Under the pieces are notes generated by a model. The model saw only the letters and a list, made by a program, of their open reading frames with translations. It was not told where the DNA came from and did not search any database. From NCBI RefSeq assembly GCF_036924595.1, contig NZ_JAZHRV010000001.1:2480001-2544000 (forward strand): a stretch of 64,000 nucleotides of DNA, written 5' to 3'. Shown here in pieces: positions 35,376 through 45,050 of the stretch (position 1 is the first letter of the stretch; each line of letters opens with the position of its first letter). Both the position numbers and the translations under genes were made by a program. This DNA is from Bradyrhizobium algeriense. GTDB taxonomy: Bacteria > Pseudomonadota > Alphaproteobacteria > Rhizobiales > Xanthobacteraceae.

Positions 35376-36155
35376 ATGATCACCAAGAGTCGAGTTGGCT
35401 GCACGATCATCGCCCTCCTGCTCTGCGGGACAACACCGGCGCTGGCCCAGACCACGCCTTCGACGCCGCAGCACGAGCCGCTGCAGAAGACGATCGGCCA
35501 AGCCAAGCCGGAGATTGTGCCGTCCTTGATCGTCATGAACGCCCGCGGCGCCAGCCTGCAGGGCGGGAAATTGACGCTCACCGGTGTAGCGTCCAACTCG
35601 ATCGTTTTCGCGGACCGCCCGGTGCGGGCGGCAGGGCATTCGCTCACGACCAACCTGATGGAGGAATGGTCGCCAAACAATACCAGCGATGAGAGCTTTA
35701 CCAAGGATCCGCCGAACGCCACCGTCTCGGTGTTCAGCACGGACGGGTCGAAGATCCGCGATGCCGTCGTGGTGCTGAAGACCGCGAAGCTCGAGGGCGA
35801 CCGGCTGACCTTCGATGTCGATGTGCTCGAAGGCGATCTTTCCGGCGGCGACGGGCCAGCGGCGCTCTTCATCGACCGCTTCGGCTTCGGCGGCTTCCAC
35901 GGCGGCGGCTTCCACGCGGGCGGCATGGGCGGTTTCCACGCTGCCGGCTTCCACGGCGGCTACGCGCGGGTCGGGGGTGTCGGCGCAGCCGGCGCCTGGC
36001 GTCGTCCCTACGTCGCGCGCGGCGCCTGGTATCGCGGAGGCTACGGTGCTGCAGCGGTCGGTGCCGCCGCGGTGGGTGGGGCCGCGCTGGGTGCGGCGGC
36101 AGCAAATGCCGCCTATCCCTACTGCGGCTACTATCCTTACCCGCCCTGCTACTGA
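35376..36155 (+). CDS. Exported protein with Gly/His-rich C-terminal tail
   Basis: 259 aa. Signal peptide MITKSRVGCTIIALLLCG... cleaved after LAQ. Residues about 45-165 form a compact domain with ASLQGGKLTLTGVASNSIVFADRPVRAAGH, seen in my recollection in other rhizobial hypothetical proteins. The tail (about 166-259) is a low-complexity run of Gly, His, Phe, Ala and Tyr (FGGFHGGGFHAGGMGGF..., then YPYCGYYPYPPCY). Function unknown; the His-rich part could bind metal. Placed 52 bases after the second sulfatase, and probably part of the same island. Confidence 0.85.
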   Translation: MITKSRVGCTIIALLLCGTTPALAQTTPSTPQHEPLQKTIGQAKPEIVPSLIVMNARGASLQGGKLTLTGVASNSIVFADRPVRAAGHSLTTNLMEEWSPNNTSDESFTKDPPNATVSVFSTDGSKIRDAVVVLKTAKLEGDRLTFDVDVLEGDLSGGDGPAALFIDRFGFGGFHGGGFHAGGMGGFHAAGFHGGYARVGGVGAAGAWRRPYVARGAWYRGGYGAAAVGAAAVGGAALGAAAANAAYPYCGYYPYPPCY

Positions 36156-36239
36156 GGACTGCACGAGCCATGCATGCGCCTTTGCGCGCAGCATTGATGA
36201 TCGAAAACTGGCTGGTGTACGAACCTAAAGGGATCGACC

Positions 36240-37274
36240 ATGAAACCGATCGTGCGATTTCCGCTCGTGGACCGCCGCGTCCTCCTCTCGTCGCTGGCGA
36301 TGCTCCCCTTGCTCTCTGCCTCGTTCCGCTCTACCTCCGCGCTGGCACAGGCACGCGATCCACTTCCGTCCTGGAACGAGGGGGCGACCAAGGCCTCGAT
36401 CCTCGACTTTGTCGCCCGCGTCACGACGCAAGGCGGGCCTTTCTTCGTCCCGGTCGACCAGCGCATCGCGACCTTCGACAATGACGGTACGCTCTGGATC
36501 GAGCAGCCGATGTATATTCAATTGGCCTTCGCGCTCGACCGGGTGAAGGCGGTTGCGCCGATGCATCCGGAATGGAAGACCAAGCAGCCGTTCGCGGCGG
36601 TGCTGGACGGCGATCTCAAGGCGCTTGCGGCTTCAGGCGAAAAAGGATTGGTCGAAATCATCGCCGTGACACATGCCGGCATGACCACGGCAGAGTTTGA
36701 GAAGATCGTCACGGATTGGCTGGCGACCGCGCGTGATCACCGATTCAAGCGACCCTATACCGAACTGGTCTACCAGCCGATGCTGGAGTTGCTGGCCTAC
36801 CTGCGCGCCAGCGGCTTCAAGACCTTCATCGCGTCGGGTGGCGGCATCGAGTTCATGCGGCCGTGGACCGAACGGATCTACGGAATTCCGCCGGAGCAGG
36901 TCATCGGCTCATCGATCAAGACCCGGTTCGAGATGAAGGACGGCGCGCCAACGCTATTCCGGCTGCCCGACATCAACTTCATCGACGACAAGACGGGAAA
37001 GCCGATCGGTATCAACGAACACATCGGTCGCCGTCCGATTGCAGCCTTCGGCAACTCCGACGGCGATCTCGAAATGCTGCAATGGGCGACACTCGGCGCC
37101 AGTGGCGCGCGGTTCGGCCTGATCGTGCACCACACCGACGCGGAACGCGAATATGCTTACGATCGCCATTCGCATTTCGGCAAGCTCGACGTAGCGCTGG
37201 ACGCGGCGGCGGTGAACAAGTGGACCGTGGTCGACATGAAGAAGGACTGGAAACGAATCTTTGCATTCGATTGA
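36240..37274 (+). CDS. Exported HAD-superfamily phosphatase
   Basis: 344 aa. N-terminal targeting segment VDRRVLLSSLAMLPLLSASF with adjacent arginines, cleavage near ALAQA. HAD motifs: ATFDNDGTLW (DxDGT, nucleophile Asp about 79), FIASGGGIEF (motif II Ser), Lys region around KTRFEMKDG, and FGNSDGDLEML (motif IV). Related to the phosphoserine-phosphatase-like/acid phosphatase branch that is often annotated as haloacid dehalogenase-like. It lies behind the sulfatases, so sequential removal of sulfate and phosphate from the same type of substrate is a fair inference. Confidence 0.88.
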   Translation: MKPIVRFPLVDRRVLLSSLAMLPLLSASFRSTSALAQARDPLPSWNEGATKASILDFVARVTTQGGPFFVPVDQRIATFDNDGTLWIEQPMYIQLAFALDRVKAVAPMHPEWKTKQPFAAVLDGDLKALAASGEKGLVEIIAVTHAGMTTAEFEKIVTDWLATARDHRFKRPYTELVYQPMLELLAYLRASGFKTFIASGGGIEFMRPWTERIYGIPPEQVIGSSIKTRFEMKDGAPTLFRLPDINFIDDKTGKPIGINEHIGRRPIAAFGNSDGDLEMLQWATLGASGARFGLIVHHTDAEREYAYDRHSHFGKLDVALDAAAVNKWTVVDMKKDWKRIFAFD

Positions 37275-37359
37275 CGTCCGAGTTCGATCAAGGTGATGGT
37301 GGATTGACCCGAGCTCCACGCATGGACGTGCTCGCTGGGAGAGGAGGGACTGTCGGAAT

Positions 37360-38592
37360 ATGCTGTCTGACACGATCAGCTTTCTCCGGGATCACCTCTT
37401 CACCATGCCGGTGCTCGCGAAGTTCGCGGTGGGGATGGTCATGCTTGTCGTCATCCCTCGACTCTCCCGGCGATTGCATGTTCCTGTACCTGTAGGTTTG
37501 CTGCTGAGCGGTGTTTTAGTTGGGCCGTATGTTCTGGACATCTTTGGCAAGGTCCGACCTATCGCAGATTTCCTGGCGGAATTGGGTAAGCTGCTGTTGA
37601 TGTTCTTTGCGGGCCTGGAAATCAACCTTGAGCTGTTTCGGCGCGCCCGAAACCGCTCGATTGCCCTCGGCGTCGCCACGACCCTGTTTCCCCTGGTGCT
37701 CGGCACTATCGTTGGGCTCTCATTCGGCTACGCCGCGATTCCGGCGATCGTGATCGGTTCGCTGCTGGCTTCGCATACACTGCTGGGGCTAAGCATAGTG
37801 AGCAGGCTCGGTCTGGGCAGCCTGGAGCCGGTGACGGTAGCGGTTGGCGCCACGGTGATGTCGGACACGCTGTCGCTCGTGGTGTTCGCTATTTGCGTCT
37901 CGATTTACACGACCGGTTTTTCTCCGTCTGGTCTGGCGCTCCTGTTGGCCGAGATCGCCGGCTATATCTTGCTGGTCCTGTTCGGCCTGAGTCGCCTCGG
38001 CGCCTATGTACTCAAGCGCGTCAAGGACGAGGAGGACGCTTACTTTGTGCTCATGCTAAGCATCATGGCCATCGCGGGCGTGCTTGCGGAAGCGATCCAG
38101 CTGCCGGGCATCGTGGGTGCGTTCCTTGCGGGACTCGCCATCAACGCCTCGGCACAACACGCGCCTGCTAGTGTCAAACTTGAGTTTCTGGCTAAATCGC
38201 TGTTCATTCCGATCTTCTTTGTCGTTACCGGATTCCTGATCAACCCGATCACCTTTGTTTACGGGATTTTCGACAACTTCTTGCTCGTTGCCAGCATCAT
38301 CGGTGCCCTGCTCATCGGCAAGTGGATAGCCGCCTGGGGCGTGGGTCGCGCGTTTGGCTACAGCCGGAATGAACAGCTCACGGTCTGGTCGCTCACGCTG
38401 CCACAAGTTGCCGCGACGCTTGCCGCGACGCTGGTCGCGCATGAAACGCTCGGTGCGGCCGGTCAACGGCTGCTCGACGATCGAATGCTCAATGTCGTGC
38501 TTGTGCTCGTATTCGCAACATCCGTCCTTGGTCCGGTGTTGACTGAGCGGTTTGCGTGTCGTCTGACGACTGGCCAGCCTGGTCGATGCTAA
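37360..38592 (+). CDS. Cation/proton antiporter (CPA2/KefB-like)
   Basis: 410 aa with about 12 hydrophobic segments, of the Na+/H+ exchanger superfamily. Typical blocks: VPVGLLLSGVLVGPYVLDIFG near the N-terminus, FFAGLEINLELFRRARNRS, SHTLLGLSIVSRLGLG and LPGIVGAFLAGLAINASAQHAP. No RCK/TrkA domain follows, unlike KefB proper. It ends within 4 bases of the convergent PF13557-type gene. Could handle the pH or ion load linked to the sulfatase/phosphatase island (speculation). Confidence 0.9.
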   Translation: MLSDTISFLRDHLFTMPVLAKFAVGMVMLVVIPRLSRRLHVPVPVGLLLSGVLVGPYVLDIFGKVRPIADFLAELGKLLLMFFAGLEINLELFRRARNRSIALGVATTLFPLVLGTIVGLSFGYAAIPAIVIGSLLASHTLLGLSIVSRLGLGSLEPVTVAVGATVMSDTLSLVVFAICVSIYTTGFSPSGLALLLAEIAGYILLVLFGLSRLGAYVLKRVKDEEDAYFVLMLSIMAIAGVLAEAIQLPGIVGAFLAGLAINASAQHAPASVKLEFLAKSLFIPIFFVVTGFLINPITFVYGIFDNFLLVASIIGALLIGKWIAAWGVGRAFGYSRNEQLTVWSLTLPQVAATLAATLVAHETLGAAGQRLLDDRMLNVVLVLVFATSVLGPVLTERFACRLTTGQPGRC

Positions 38593-39665
38593 TATTTTCT
38601 GACGACGGGTTTAGTCGTTGGAGGCGCTCCGGGCGCGGGCGGCGAGATAGAGAAGGTCACCCAGGTATTCCAACCGGCTGGCCGGTTCTCCGCAGCGAAC
38701 TCTCCGTAAGCCTTGAAATTGAGATAGCCCTGCATGTCGCCAACCGGAAACAGGAACCCGATCTGGGGACCGACGCCAACCACCTGGGACTGGAAGCAGC
38801 CGACACGGTCGCCTGAACCGCTGTCGCAGCCGAGCTCCTTGTAGACATAGCCCACGAGGCCAACCATGACCTGCTTCGACAGGAATTGCGATGCACCCCA
38901 GTCGAAATGCATGTCGACGCCGTTCTGATACTGCGTCGCAGTGTTCTTGAAATTGTAGGTGAAGCCGAGCACACCGGAGAATTCATGGCCGGTCTGGGGA
39001 TTGAAATAGGTGTAGCCGCCGCCGGCGTCGATCGCGCCGTGTCCGATGCCTATATTCGACAGGCGCGTGGATTGGTAAGCGCCAACCGGGATGTCGCCCG
39101 TGACATAGGCCATGTAGTTGTGGACGCCGGCATTCCAGCGCAAATTGAATTGCGGTATCAGATCCCCAAAGCCCCATGTCGTGTCGCTGATGCTGTCGGA
39201 CCGCGCGAAGGGGACGGTGCCGCCGAACGGGCCCGTGAGCACGCCTGACAAGGTCCCCGCCAGGCTGGTTCCGACGACGCCATAGGCTCCTATGAGCAGC
39301 ACCGACGCTTGGCCGCCGAGCACCGGCGTCTCGAATGTATAGGACGGGATCACAAAGCCCAGATTGCCGGTGGCGTTGAGATTCAAATTCAGATTTGCGT
39401 TGACTGTAAGGTTGGCCGGAACCCTGCCGAGCGTGAATTCGCGCGCACGCGCGACGTCGGCGCCGGCGGATACGGAGGTATGGTAGTAGATATTCGCCAG
39501 CGACCAACCCGGCTGCAGCGGCGTGGCTGCCAGGCTTCCAAAGAAACCCGGCACCCAAAACGATACGCCGCCTTCATCGGCATATGAGGCTACAGGGCAA
39601 AGGAAGATCGCCGCAGTCGCTGCTGCGTAACCGAATTTCCCGATGTTGAATTGAATCTTGGCCAT
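38589..39665 (-). CDS. Outer-membrane transporter of the phenol-degradation MetA type (PF13557-like)
   Basis: 358 aa. Signal peptide AAATAAIFLCPVASYA, then alternating amphipathic strands with aromatic ends typical of a small beta barrel (GVSFWVPGFFGSLAATPLQPGW, SYTFETPVLGGQA, WGFGDLIPQFNLRWNAG). The WVPGFFGSLAA opening and GWSLANIYYHTSV are characteristic of the family annotated as transporter / phenol MetA degradation protein. Convergent with the antiporter. It may let the cluster's substrate through the outer membrane (inference). Confidence 0.85.
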   Translation of the reverse strand: MAKIQFNIGKFGYAAATAAIFLCPVASYADEGGVSFWVPGFFGSLAATPLQPGWSLANIYYHTSVSAGADVARAREFTLGRVPANLTVNANLNLNLNATGNLGFVIPSYTFETPVLGGQASVLLIGAYGVVGTSLAGTLSGVLTGPFGGTVPFARSDSISDTTWGFGDLIPQFNLRWNAGVHNYMAYVTGDIPVGAYQSTRLSNIGIGHGAIDAGGGYTYFNPQTGHEFSGVLGFTYNFKNTATQYQNGVDMHFDWGASQFLSKQVMVGLVGYVYKELGCDSGSGDRVGCFQSQVVGVGPQIGFLFPVGDMQGYLNFKAYGEFAAENRPAGWNTWVTFSISPPAPGAPPTTKPVVRKY

Positions 39666-39973
39666 GCAACGTCCCCAGCTCTCTGCTCGAACAGGATGCG
39701 CAATTCAGCTTCTATCTCGGAATCGGAATCACTCGTCACGGCTTTGATAGTAAGCCACAAGCCGGCGGGGGGGCGTGATGGATTGGTAACACCCAAATTT
39801 ATTTGGTTGCGGCCTGAACTGAATACTCGCCGAAGCTTTGAAATCTGTTCGTCAGTCCGTGCGAATTCGCGTGGAGCGACGAATTCCCCATAGCGTGCAT
39901 ATGGCCAGCATTTGAGAGTTCGCGCTCCGCAATCTCCGTCAGGGCCGGCGGAAGCGTAACCTTGGGATCCTGC
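39666..39973. other. Intergenic, contains a 24-bp echo of the FGE gene
   Basis: Just over 300 bases without a gene. At 39863-39886 it has a stretch matching 31333-31356 of the FGE gene with one mismatch (coding EFAWGDEF there). No larger homology to FGE is visible around it. Otherwise nothing identifiable. Confidence 0.45.
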
Positions 39974-42262
39974 TTATTCGACGCTGGCGCCGCGATGCAG
40001 GTCGGCTTCGATCTGGAGCCTGGTCCCGCCGCCGAACCGCGCGCGATAGACCTGCAGGTTCTCCATGATCCGCTGCACGTAGTTGCGCGTCTCGGAGAAG
40101 GGAATCAGCTCGACCCAATCGACGGCGTCGACCTTGGGATCGCGCGGATCGCCGTAGCGCTCGATCCATTTTTTGACGCTGCCGCGGCCGGCATTGTAGC
40201 CGGCGAAGGTCAGGATGTAGGAGCCGCGGTAGTCCTCGAGCAACCCGCCGAGCTCGGCGGCGCCAAGCGTGGCGTTGTAGACCGAGTCGGTCTTCATCCG
40301 GTTGAGGTCGAAGCTGACGCCGGCCCGCTTGCAGACATAACGCCCGGCGTCCGGCGTCACCTGCATCAGCCCGTAGGCCTGGGCCGGCGAGACCACGGAC
40401 GGATTGAAGGCGCTTTCCTGCCGCGCGATCGAATAGACGACGCTGGGCTCCACCTCGGGGCCGATCTGCTTGAACGACGGAATGCCGTTGACGGGGTAGG
40501 CATAGTGATCGAACGGCAGGCCGCGGTTGAGCGCAGCCTTGCCGAGCAGGAGCATGCCGCGGGCGTCGCTGTAGCGCGAGGTGAGCTCGCCGAGGCCAAC
40601 CAGGGCATCGGGATCGCCATTCTCGCCCAAGTCGGCCAAAATCGGGATTGCAAGCTCGCGTTCGTCGAGTTCATAGAGCAACTGCACGGCGCGGACGATT
40701 TCCAGCCGCTCGACCCCGCGGCCGCGACCGGACGGCACGCCGTTCAACTGGAGCTGCGGCAGGCCGAGCTTGGCGCGCGCCAGTTGGCCGTAATAGCTGG
40801 TCGATTGCTCGGCGGCGCGGCCATAGGCGGCGCGGGCTTCCTGTGCGCGGCCCGCCGCTTCCGCCGCGCGGCCCTGCCAATAGCCGGCGCGCGCCAGTGC
40901 GGTCGGGTTCGCGCTGCCGACACCGATGCGCGCAAAATGCTGGGCGGCGACTGCCGGATCTTTCAGGAACCGCAGCGCAATCCAGCCGGCGGTGAATTCC
41001 TGCTCGGTCTTGTAGATGTCGCGGGAGGGAAGTGCGGCGTCTCGCGCAATCAGATAGGCGGTGCGATGTTCGCCGACGTCCAGCATCTTGCGCGCCAGGA
41101 GGCGCCGCTCGATCCACCATTCGTTGAGATTGTGCAGGCGGTTCGGATCTTTCGGCACCGCCAGCATGAGCCGAGCAGCCTCGTGGAATTTCTCTTCGCG
41201 GCGAAGCCACTGGATCCTGGCGAACATATAGCCGGGATCGCTGTGCAGCTCCTGTGGTACCGCATCGAGCAGCGACTTGAGGTTGGAGGATTTCTTGTTG
41301 GCCGCGATGCGCGCCTTGGCCAGCGCGACATGGCCTGAACCGAGCCGCTTGGCGGCGCGCATGCCGCCGGCTTCCTGCTCGGTGCCGTAAAGCAGCGTGT
41401 CCATCCGCGTCTTGTGGTCGCCCGCCGTCAGGAATGCGCCGAACATATCGAGCGCCGCGCTCTCGGTGTCTTCCGACATGCCATCATGGCGCCAGGCCTC
41501 GCGGACCAGCCGTTCGGCATTGGTGCGATCGCCGCGCGCGAGCAGGGCCTTCGCCAGCGCGAACTTGCCTTTGGCCGAGATCGGCGATTCGTTTCCGAAC
41601 CAGGACGAGACCGCGGTGTCGTCGCGGCGGTCGTCCCACAGGGCTGCCTCGATGCGCCGGCGCAGGAAGGTCTGCGACGGCCAGCTCGGATTGGCCGAGA
41701 CAAAGGCGCGATAGCGCTCCACGGAGGCGCCATTGTTGTCGCTGCGCAGGATCAGCCATTCCGCGAGCTTGCGGGCGACCGGATCCGATATCGCGGCCTG
41801 GGCCTGGGTGGCGTCCCCAGGCTTCTGCTTGCGCACCAGTTCGATGACGCTTTCCAGAGCGTCCTTGTCGGTCTGCGACGTCGAGGACGTCGCAGCTACC
41901 GCTGCCGGCGCCACGTGCTTGCGCGGGGGCGGCAAGGCGGCATGCTGGCGGGTCGCAGGCGCGAGAAGTGGCGGCGCAGGAGCGGGCGCAGCCGGTGCCG
42001 CCGCCACAGGGGCCGCCGCCGCCGGGGCGTGGGCGGCGGTCGTGCTGGTCTGTGCCGCGGACTGTGCAGTGGATTTGGGAACAACGTTGCGGGCGATCGG
42101 CCGCGGCTTCGGCAGGGGAACTTTTGGCTTGGCCCAGGCATCCAGCGGGAACGTAGCCAGTCCGACGGCCAGCACCACACTCGTGGCCAGTGCGGTCGAT
42201 CGCAAGGCGGCGGCGCGGGCGGAAGGGATCACGGCGTTCCTTTGCGGCGGCGAATCATTCAA
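39974..42262 (-). CDS. Soluble lytic murein transglycosylase (Slt-type)
   Basis: 762 aa periplasmic enzyme cleaving peptidoglycan. Signal peptide ALATSVVLAVGLATFPLDAWA, then an Ala/Pro-rich linker, a long alpha-superhelical U-domain built of TPR-like repeats (about residues 130-580) and the catalytic LT domain: SIARQESAFNPSVVSPAQAYGLMQVTPDAG (catalytic Glu in RQESAF) and YNAGRGSVKKWIERYGDP. Size and domain order are those of E. coli Slt70 with a longer linker. Divergent from dapA. Confidence 0.95.
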   Translation of the reverse strand: MNDSPPQRNAVIPSARAAALRSTALATSVVLAVGLATFPLDAWAKPKVPLPKPRPIARNVVPKSTAQSAAQTSTTAAHAPAAAAPVAAAPAAPAPAPPLLAPATRQHAALPPPRKHVAPAAVAATSSTSQTDKDALESVIELVRKQKPGDATQAQAAISDPVARKLAEWLILRSDNNGASVERYRAFVSANPSWPSQTFLRRRIEAALWDDRRDDTAVSSWFGNESPISAKGKFALAKALLARGDRTNAERLVREAWRHDGMSEDTESAALDMFGAFLTAGDHKTRMDTLLYGTEQEAGGMRAAKRLGSGHVALAKARIAANKKSSNLKSLLDAVPQELHSDPGYMFARIQWLRREEKFHEAARLMLAVPKDPNRLHNLNEWWIERRLLARKMLDVGEHRTAYLIARDAALPSRDIYKTEQEFTAGWIALRFLKDPAVAAQHFARIGVGSANPTALARAGYWQGRAAEAAGRAQEARAAYGRAAEQSTSYYGQLARAKLGLPQLQLNGVPSGRGRGVERLEIVRAVQLLYELDERELAIPILADLGENGDPDALVGLGELTSRYSDARGMLLLGKAALNRGLPFDHYAYPVNGIPSFKQIGPEVEPSVVYSIARQESAFNPSVVSPAQAYGLMQVTPDAGRYVCKRAGVSFDLNRMKTDSVYNATLGAAELGGLLEDYRGSYILTFAGYNAGRGSVKKWIERYGDPRDPKVDAVDWVELIPFSETRNYVQRIMENLQVYRARFGGGTRLQIEADLHRGASVE

Positions 42263-42523
42263 TCGTTCCAGCCTTAGGTCTATTTGATTGAATATGTGGA
42301 CAAAATGCTAAAACGTCGTGACCGGTCCTGTTTGCGCCATCACCGCGGCAAAATCGCGGCTATAGGCCTTCCGAGCTATTCAGGCACCGGTCCGCGTCGA
42401 GAAACAGCGTCAAAACAAAGCGCTAGGGCACCACGGCACAGCCCTTTCGCCTGATCGCCAGACCCGATATGAATTGAAATCCAGTTTCGGTCGTGCCGTT
42501 TCTTAAGCGTTTGGAGGAAGCCC

Positions 42524-43414
42524 ATGGCAGCCAAGACAAAATTCCGGGGTTCGTTCACCGCCTTGGTCACGCCATTCAAGAACGGCTCGCTCGACGAGGC
42601 CGCCTTCCGTGGCCTGGTGAACTGGCAGATCACTGAGGGGACCCACGGCTTGGTGCCCGTCGGCACGACCGGCGAAAGCCCCACCTTGAGCCATGACGAG
42701 CACAAGCGCGTCGTCGAATGGTGCATCGACGAGGCCAAGGGGCGGGCGCCCGTCATCGCGGGTGCGGGCTCCAATTCGACCAAGGAGGCCGTCGAGCTCG
42801 CCGAGCACGCGGAGAAGGCAGGCGCGAATGCCGTGCTGGTGGTGACGCCCTATTACAACAAGCCGACCCAGGAAGGCATGTACCAGCACTTCAAGGCGAT
42901 CAACGATGCGATCGGGATTCCGATCATCATCTACAACATCCCCGGGCGTTCGGTGATCGACATGTCGGTCGAGACCATGACGCGGCTGTTCGAACTGAAG
43001 AACATCGCCGGCGTGAAGGATGCGACCGCCAGCATGGTCCGGGTGTCGCAGCAGCGCGCGGCGATGGGCGAGGACTTCAACCAATTGTCGGGGGAGGACG
43101 CTACCATCCTCGGCTACATGGCGCATGGCGGCCATGGCTGCATCTCGGTCACGTCAAATGTCGCGCCGCGGCTCTGTTCTGAATTCCACACGGCATGGCA
43201 GAAGGGCGATCACGCCACCGCGCTCAAGCTGCATGACAAGCTGATGCCGCTGCACAACAACCTCTTCATCGAAAGCAATCCGGCGCCGGTGAAATACGCG
43301 CTGTCGCTGCTCGGCAAGATCGACGAGAAGCTGCGGCTGCCGATGGTGCCGGTGTCCGAGCCGACGCGGGTCGCCGTGCGTAGCGCCATGGTGCATGCCG
43401 GCCTGATCAACTAG
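42524..43414 (+). CDS. dapA: 4-hydroxy-tetrahydrodipicolinate synthase
   Basis: 296 aa TIM-barrel aldolase condensing pyruvate and aspartate semialdehyde, the first step of lysine/diaminopimelate synthesis. Contains [14 protein letters not shown] (pyruvate-binding Thr), the [17 protein letters not shown] motif with active-site Tyr, [13 protein letters not shown], and the Schiff-base Lys in [13 protein letters not shown]. Preceded by a ribosome binding site TTGGAGGAAG. First gene of dapA-mscL-smpB. Confidence 0.97.
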   Translation: MAAKTKFRGSFTALVTPFKNGSLDEAAFRGLVNWQITEGTHGLVPVGTTGESPTLSHDEHKRVVEWCIDEAKGRAPVIAGAGSNSTKEAVELAEHAEKAGANAVLVVTPYYNKPTQEGMYQHFKAINDAIGIPIIIYNIPGRSVIDMSVETMTRLFELKNIAGVKDATASMVRVSQQRAAMGEDFNQLSGEDATILGYMAHGGHGCISVTSNVAPRLCSEFHTAWQKGDHATALKLHDKLMPLHNNLFIESNPAPVKYALSLLGKIDEKLRLPMVPVSEPTRVAVRSAMVHAGLIN

Positions 43415-43458
43415 GCCAACGGCTGACCTCGCGCGGTGAACGAAGAGGGGAAGCCAAC

Positions 43459-43869
43459 ATGCTGAAGGAATTCCGCGAATTCGCGATGAAGGGTAACGTC
43501 GTCGACCTCGCCGTCGGCGTCATCATCGGCGCGGCCTTCGGCGCGATCGTGACCTCCTTGGTCGGCGATGTGATCATGCCGATCATCGGCGCGATCACCG
43601 GCGGTCTGGATTTCTCGAACTATTTCACGCCGCTGTCGAAGGCGGTGACTGCCAACAATCTTGCCGATGCTAAGAAGCAGGGCGCGGTATTGGCCTGGGG
43701 CAGTTTCCTCACGCTGACGCTGAACTTCCTCATCATCGCGTTCGTGCTGTTCGTGGTCATTCGCGCCATGAACAAGCTCAAACGCAAGGATGAAGCTGTG
43801 CCCGCACCGAAGCTGACCAGGCAGGAAGAATTGCTGACCGAGATCCGCGATCTCCTCAAGAAGGGCTAA
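43459..43869 (+). CDS. mscL: Large-conductance mechanosensitive channel MscL
   Basis: 136 aa, two membrane helices. Pattern [42 protein letters not shown] is the family signature (TM1), with TM2 [23 protein letters not shown] and a cytoplasmic helical tail [15 protein letters not shown]. Releases solutes on hypo-osmotic shock. 44 bases after dapA; smpB begins 2 bases after its stop. Confidence 0.97.
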   Translation: MLKEFREFAMKGNVVDLAVGVIIGAAFGAIVTSLVGDVIMPIIGAITGGLDFSNYFTPLSKAVTANNLADAKKQGAVLAWGSFLTLTLNFLIIAFVLFVVIRAMNKLKRKDEAVPAPKLTRQEELLTEIRDLLKKG

Positions 43870-43870
43870 C

Positions 43871-44344
43871 GTGGCCGAGAAGAACGAGCGCCCGATCAAG
43901 GTTGTCGCCGAAAACCGCAAGGCCCGGTTCAACTACGCGATCGAGGACACAATCGAGGCCGGCATCGCGCTGACCGGCACCGAAGTGAAGTCGATCCGCA
44001 ACGGCAAGACAACGATTGCCGAATCCTATGCGGATTCCAAGGACGGCGAGATCTGGCTGATCAACGCCAATATTCCGGAGTATCTGCAGGCCAACCGCTT
44101 CAACCATGAGCCGAAACGGCCACGCAAGCTGCTGCTGCACCGAAAGCAGATCAACAAGCTGATGGGCGCGGTCGACCGCGAAGGCATGACGCTTATTCCG
44201 CTCAAACTCTATTTCAACGAACGCGGCCGCGCCAAGCTGTTGCTGGCGATCGCCAAGGGCAAGAAGCTGCACGACAAGCGCGAGACCGAAAAGAAGCGCG
44301 ATTGGGGCCGGGAAAAAGGCCGCCTGATGCGAGCAAGAGGATGA
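43871..44344 (+). CDS. smpB: SsrA-binding protein SmpB
   Basis: 157 aa partner of tmRNA in rescue of stalled ribosomes. Has [32 protein letters not shown], the [32 protein letters not shown] block and the basic C-terminal tail [29 protein letters not shown]. No tmRNA gene was seen in this window. Starts GTG at 43871, immediately after mscL. Confidence 0.97.
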   Translation: MAEKNERPIKVVAENRKARFNYAIEDTIEAGIALTGTEVKSIRNGKTTIAESYADSKDGEIWLINANIPEYLQANRFNHEPKRPRKLLLHRKQINKLMGAVDREGMTLIPLKLYFNERGRAKLLLAIAKGKKLHDKRETEKKRDWGREKGRLMRARG

Positions 44345-44348
44345 AGCG

Positions 44349-44401
44349 GGCGAATAGCGAATAGGAGGCCCATCCATTCGCTTCGCCATTCGCTGTTCGC
44401 C
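44349..44401. repeat. Inverted repeat with iterated GCGAATA units
   Basis: Left arm 44349-44362 (GGCGAATAGCGAAT) and right arm 44388-44401 pair with one G-T wobble across a 25-base loop; the right arm contains the iterated units ATTCGCTTCGCC and ATTCGCTGTTCGCC. It separates smpB from the peroxiredoxin and probably forms a stem-loop; the look is that of a dispersed intergenic repeat. Confidence 0.6.
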
Positions 44402-44417
44402 ACTGGAGGGAAGAGGC

Positions 44418-44993
44418 ATGGCACAGTCCAACCTGCTTGAAGTCGACTGGAGCAAGATTCCGGCGCCGGAGGACGACGGCGCGGCGGTGCATCTGGCCGG
44501 CACGATGATTCCGCCGGTCACGTTGCTCGCCACCGACGACCGTTCGGTGACGCTGTCCGCGCTTGCCGGCCGCACCGTCGTATTCGCCTATCCTCGCACC
44601 GGCGAGCCCGGCAAGATCAGCCTCGTCGACGACTGGGATATGATTCCCGGCGCACGCGGTTGCACGCCGCAAACCTGCTCGTTCCGTGACCTGTTTGCGG
44701 AGCTGAAGGCCGCCGGCGCGAACCACGTGTTCGGCCTCTCGACGCAGGACAACGTCTACCAGACCGAGATGGCGTCACGGCTGCACCTGCCGTTCCCGGT
44801 CCTGTCGGACGAAAAGCTGGTGCTGAGCCGCGCCCTGAAGTTGCCGACCATGCAGGTGGCCGGACTGACGCTGATCAAGCGGCTCGCGTTGATCGTCGAT
44901 GGCGGCCGCATCACTCAGGTCTTCTATCCGGTGTTTCCGCCGGACCGAAATGCCGCCGACGTGCTGGCGTGGCTGAGGGAAAATCCGGCGTAA
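44418..44993 (+). CDS. Peroxiredoxin (BCP/AhpC-TSA type)
   Basis: 191 aa thiol peroxidase. Active site in DMIPGARGCTPQTCSFRDLFAELKAAG: peroxidatic Cys at GCTPQ and a second Cys 5 residues later (CTPQTC), the BCP-type arrangement. Preceded in the same domain by VVFAYPRTGEPGK. Strong GGAGGG site. Reduces H2O2 and organic peroxides in the cytoplasm. Stands between smpB and the convergent binding-protein gene. Confidence 0.9.
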   Translation: MAQSNLLEVDWSKIPAPEDDGAAVHLAGTMIPPVTLLATDDRSVTLSALAGRTVVFAYPRTGEPGKISLVDDWDMIPGARGCTPQTCSFRDLFAELKAAGANHVFGLSTQDNVYQTEMASRLHLPFPVLSDEKLVLSRALKLPTMQVAGLTLIKRLALIVDGGRITQVFYPVFPPDRNAADVLAWLRENPA

Positions 44994-45050
44994 GCGTGTC
45001 TTAGTCTTGTAGGGTGGGCAAACTAACTAATCTGCTCTATGCCAAGCCTG

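Noticed and set aside
43871..44417. tmRNA (ssrA) beside smpB
   Set aside because: No tRNA-like acceptor or tag reading frame was found in the flanks of smpB.
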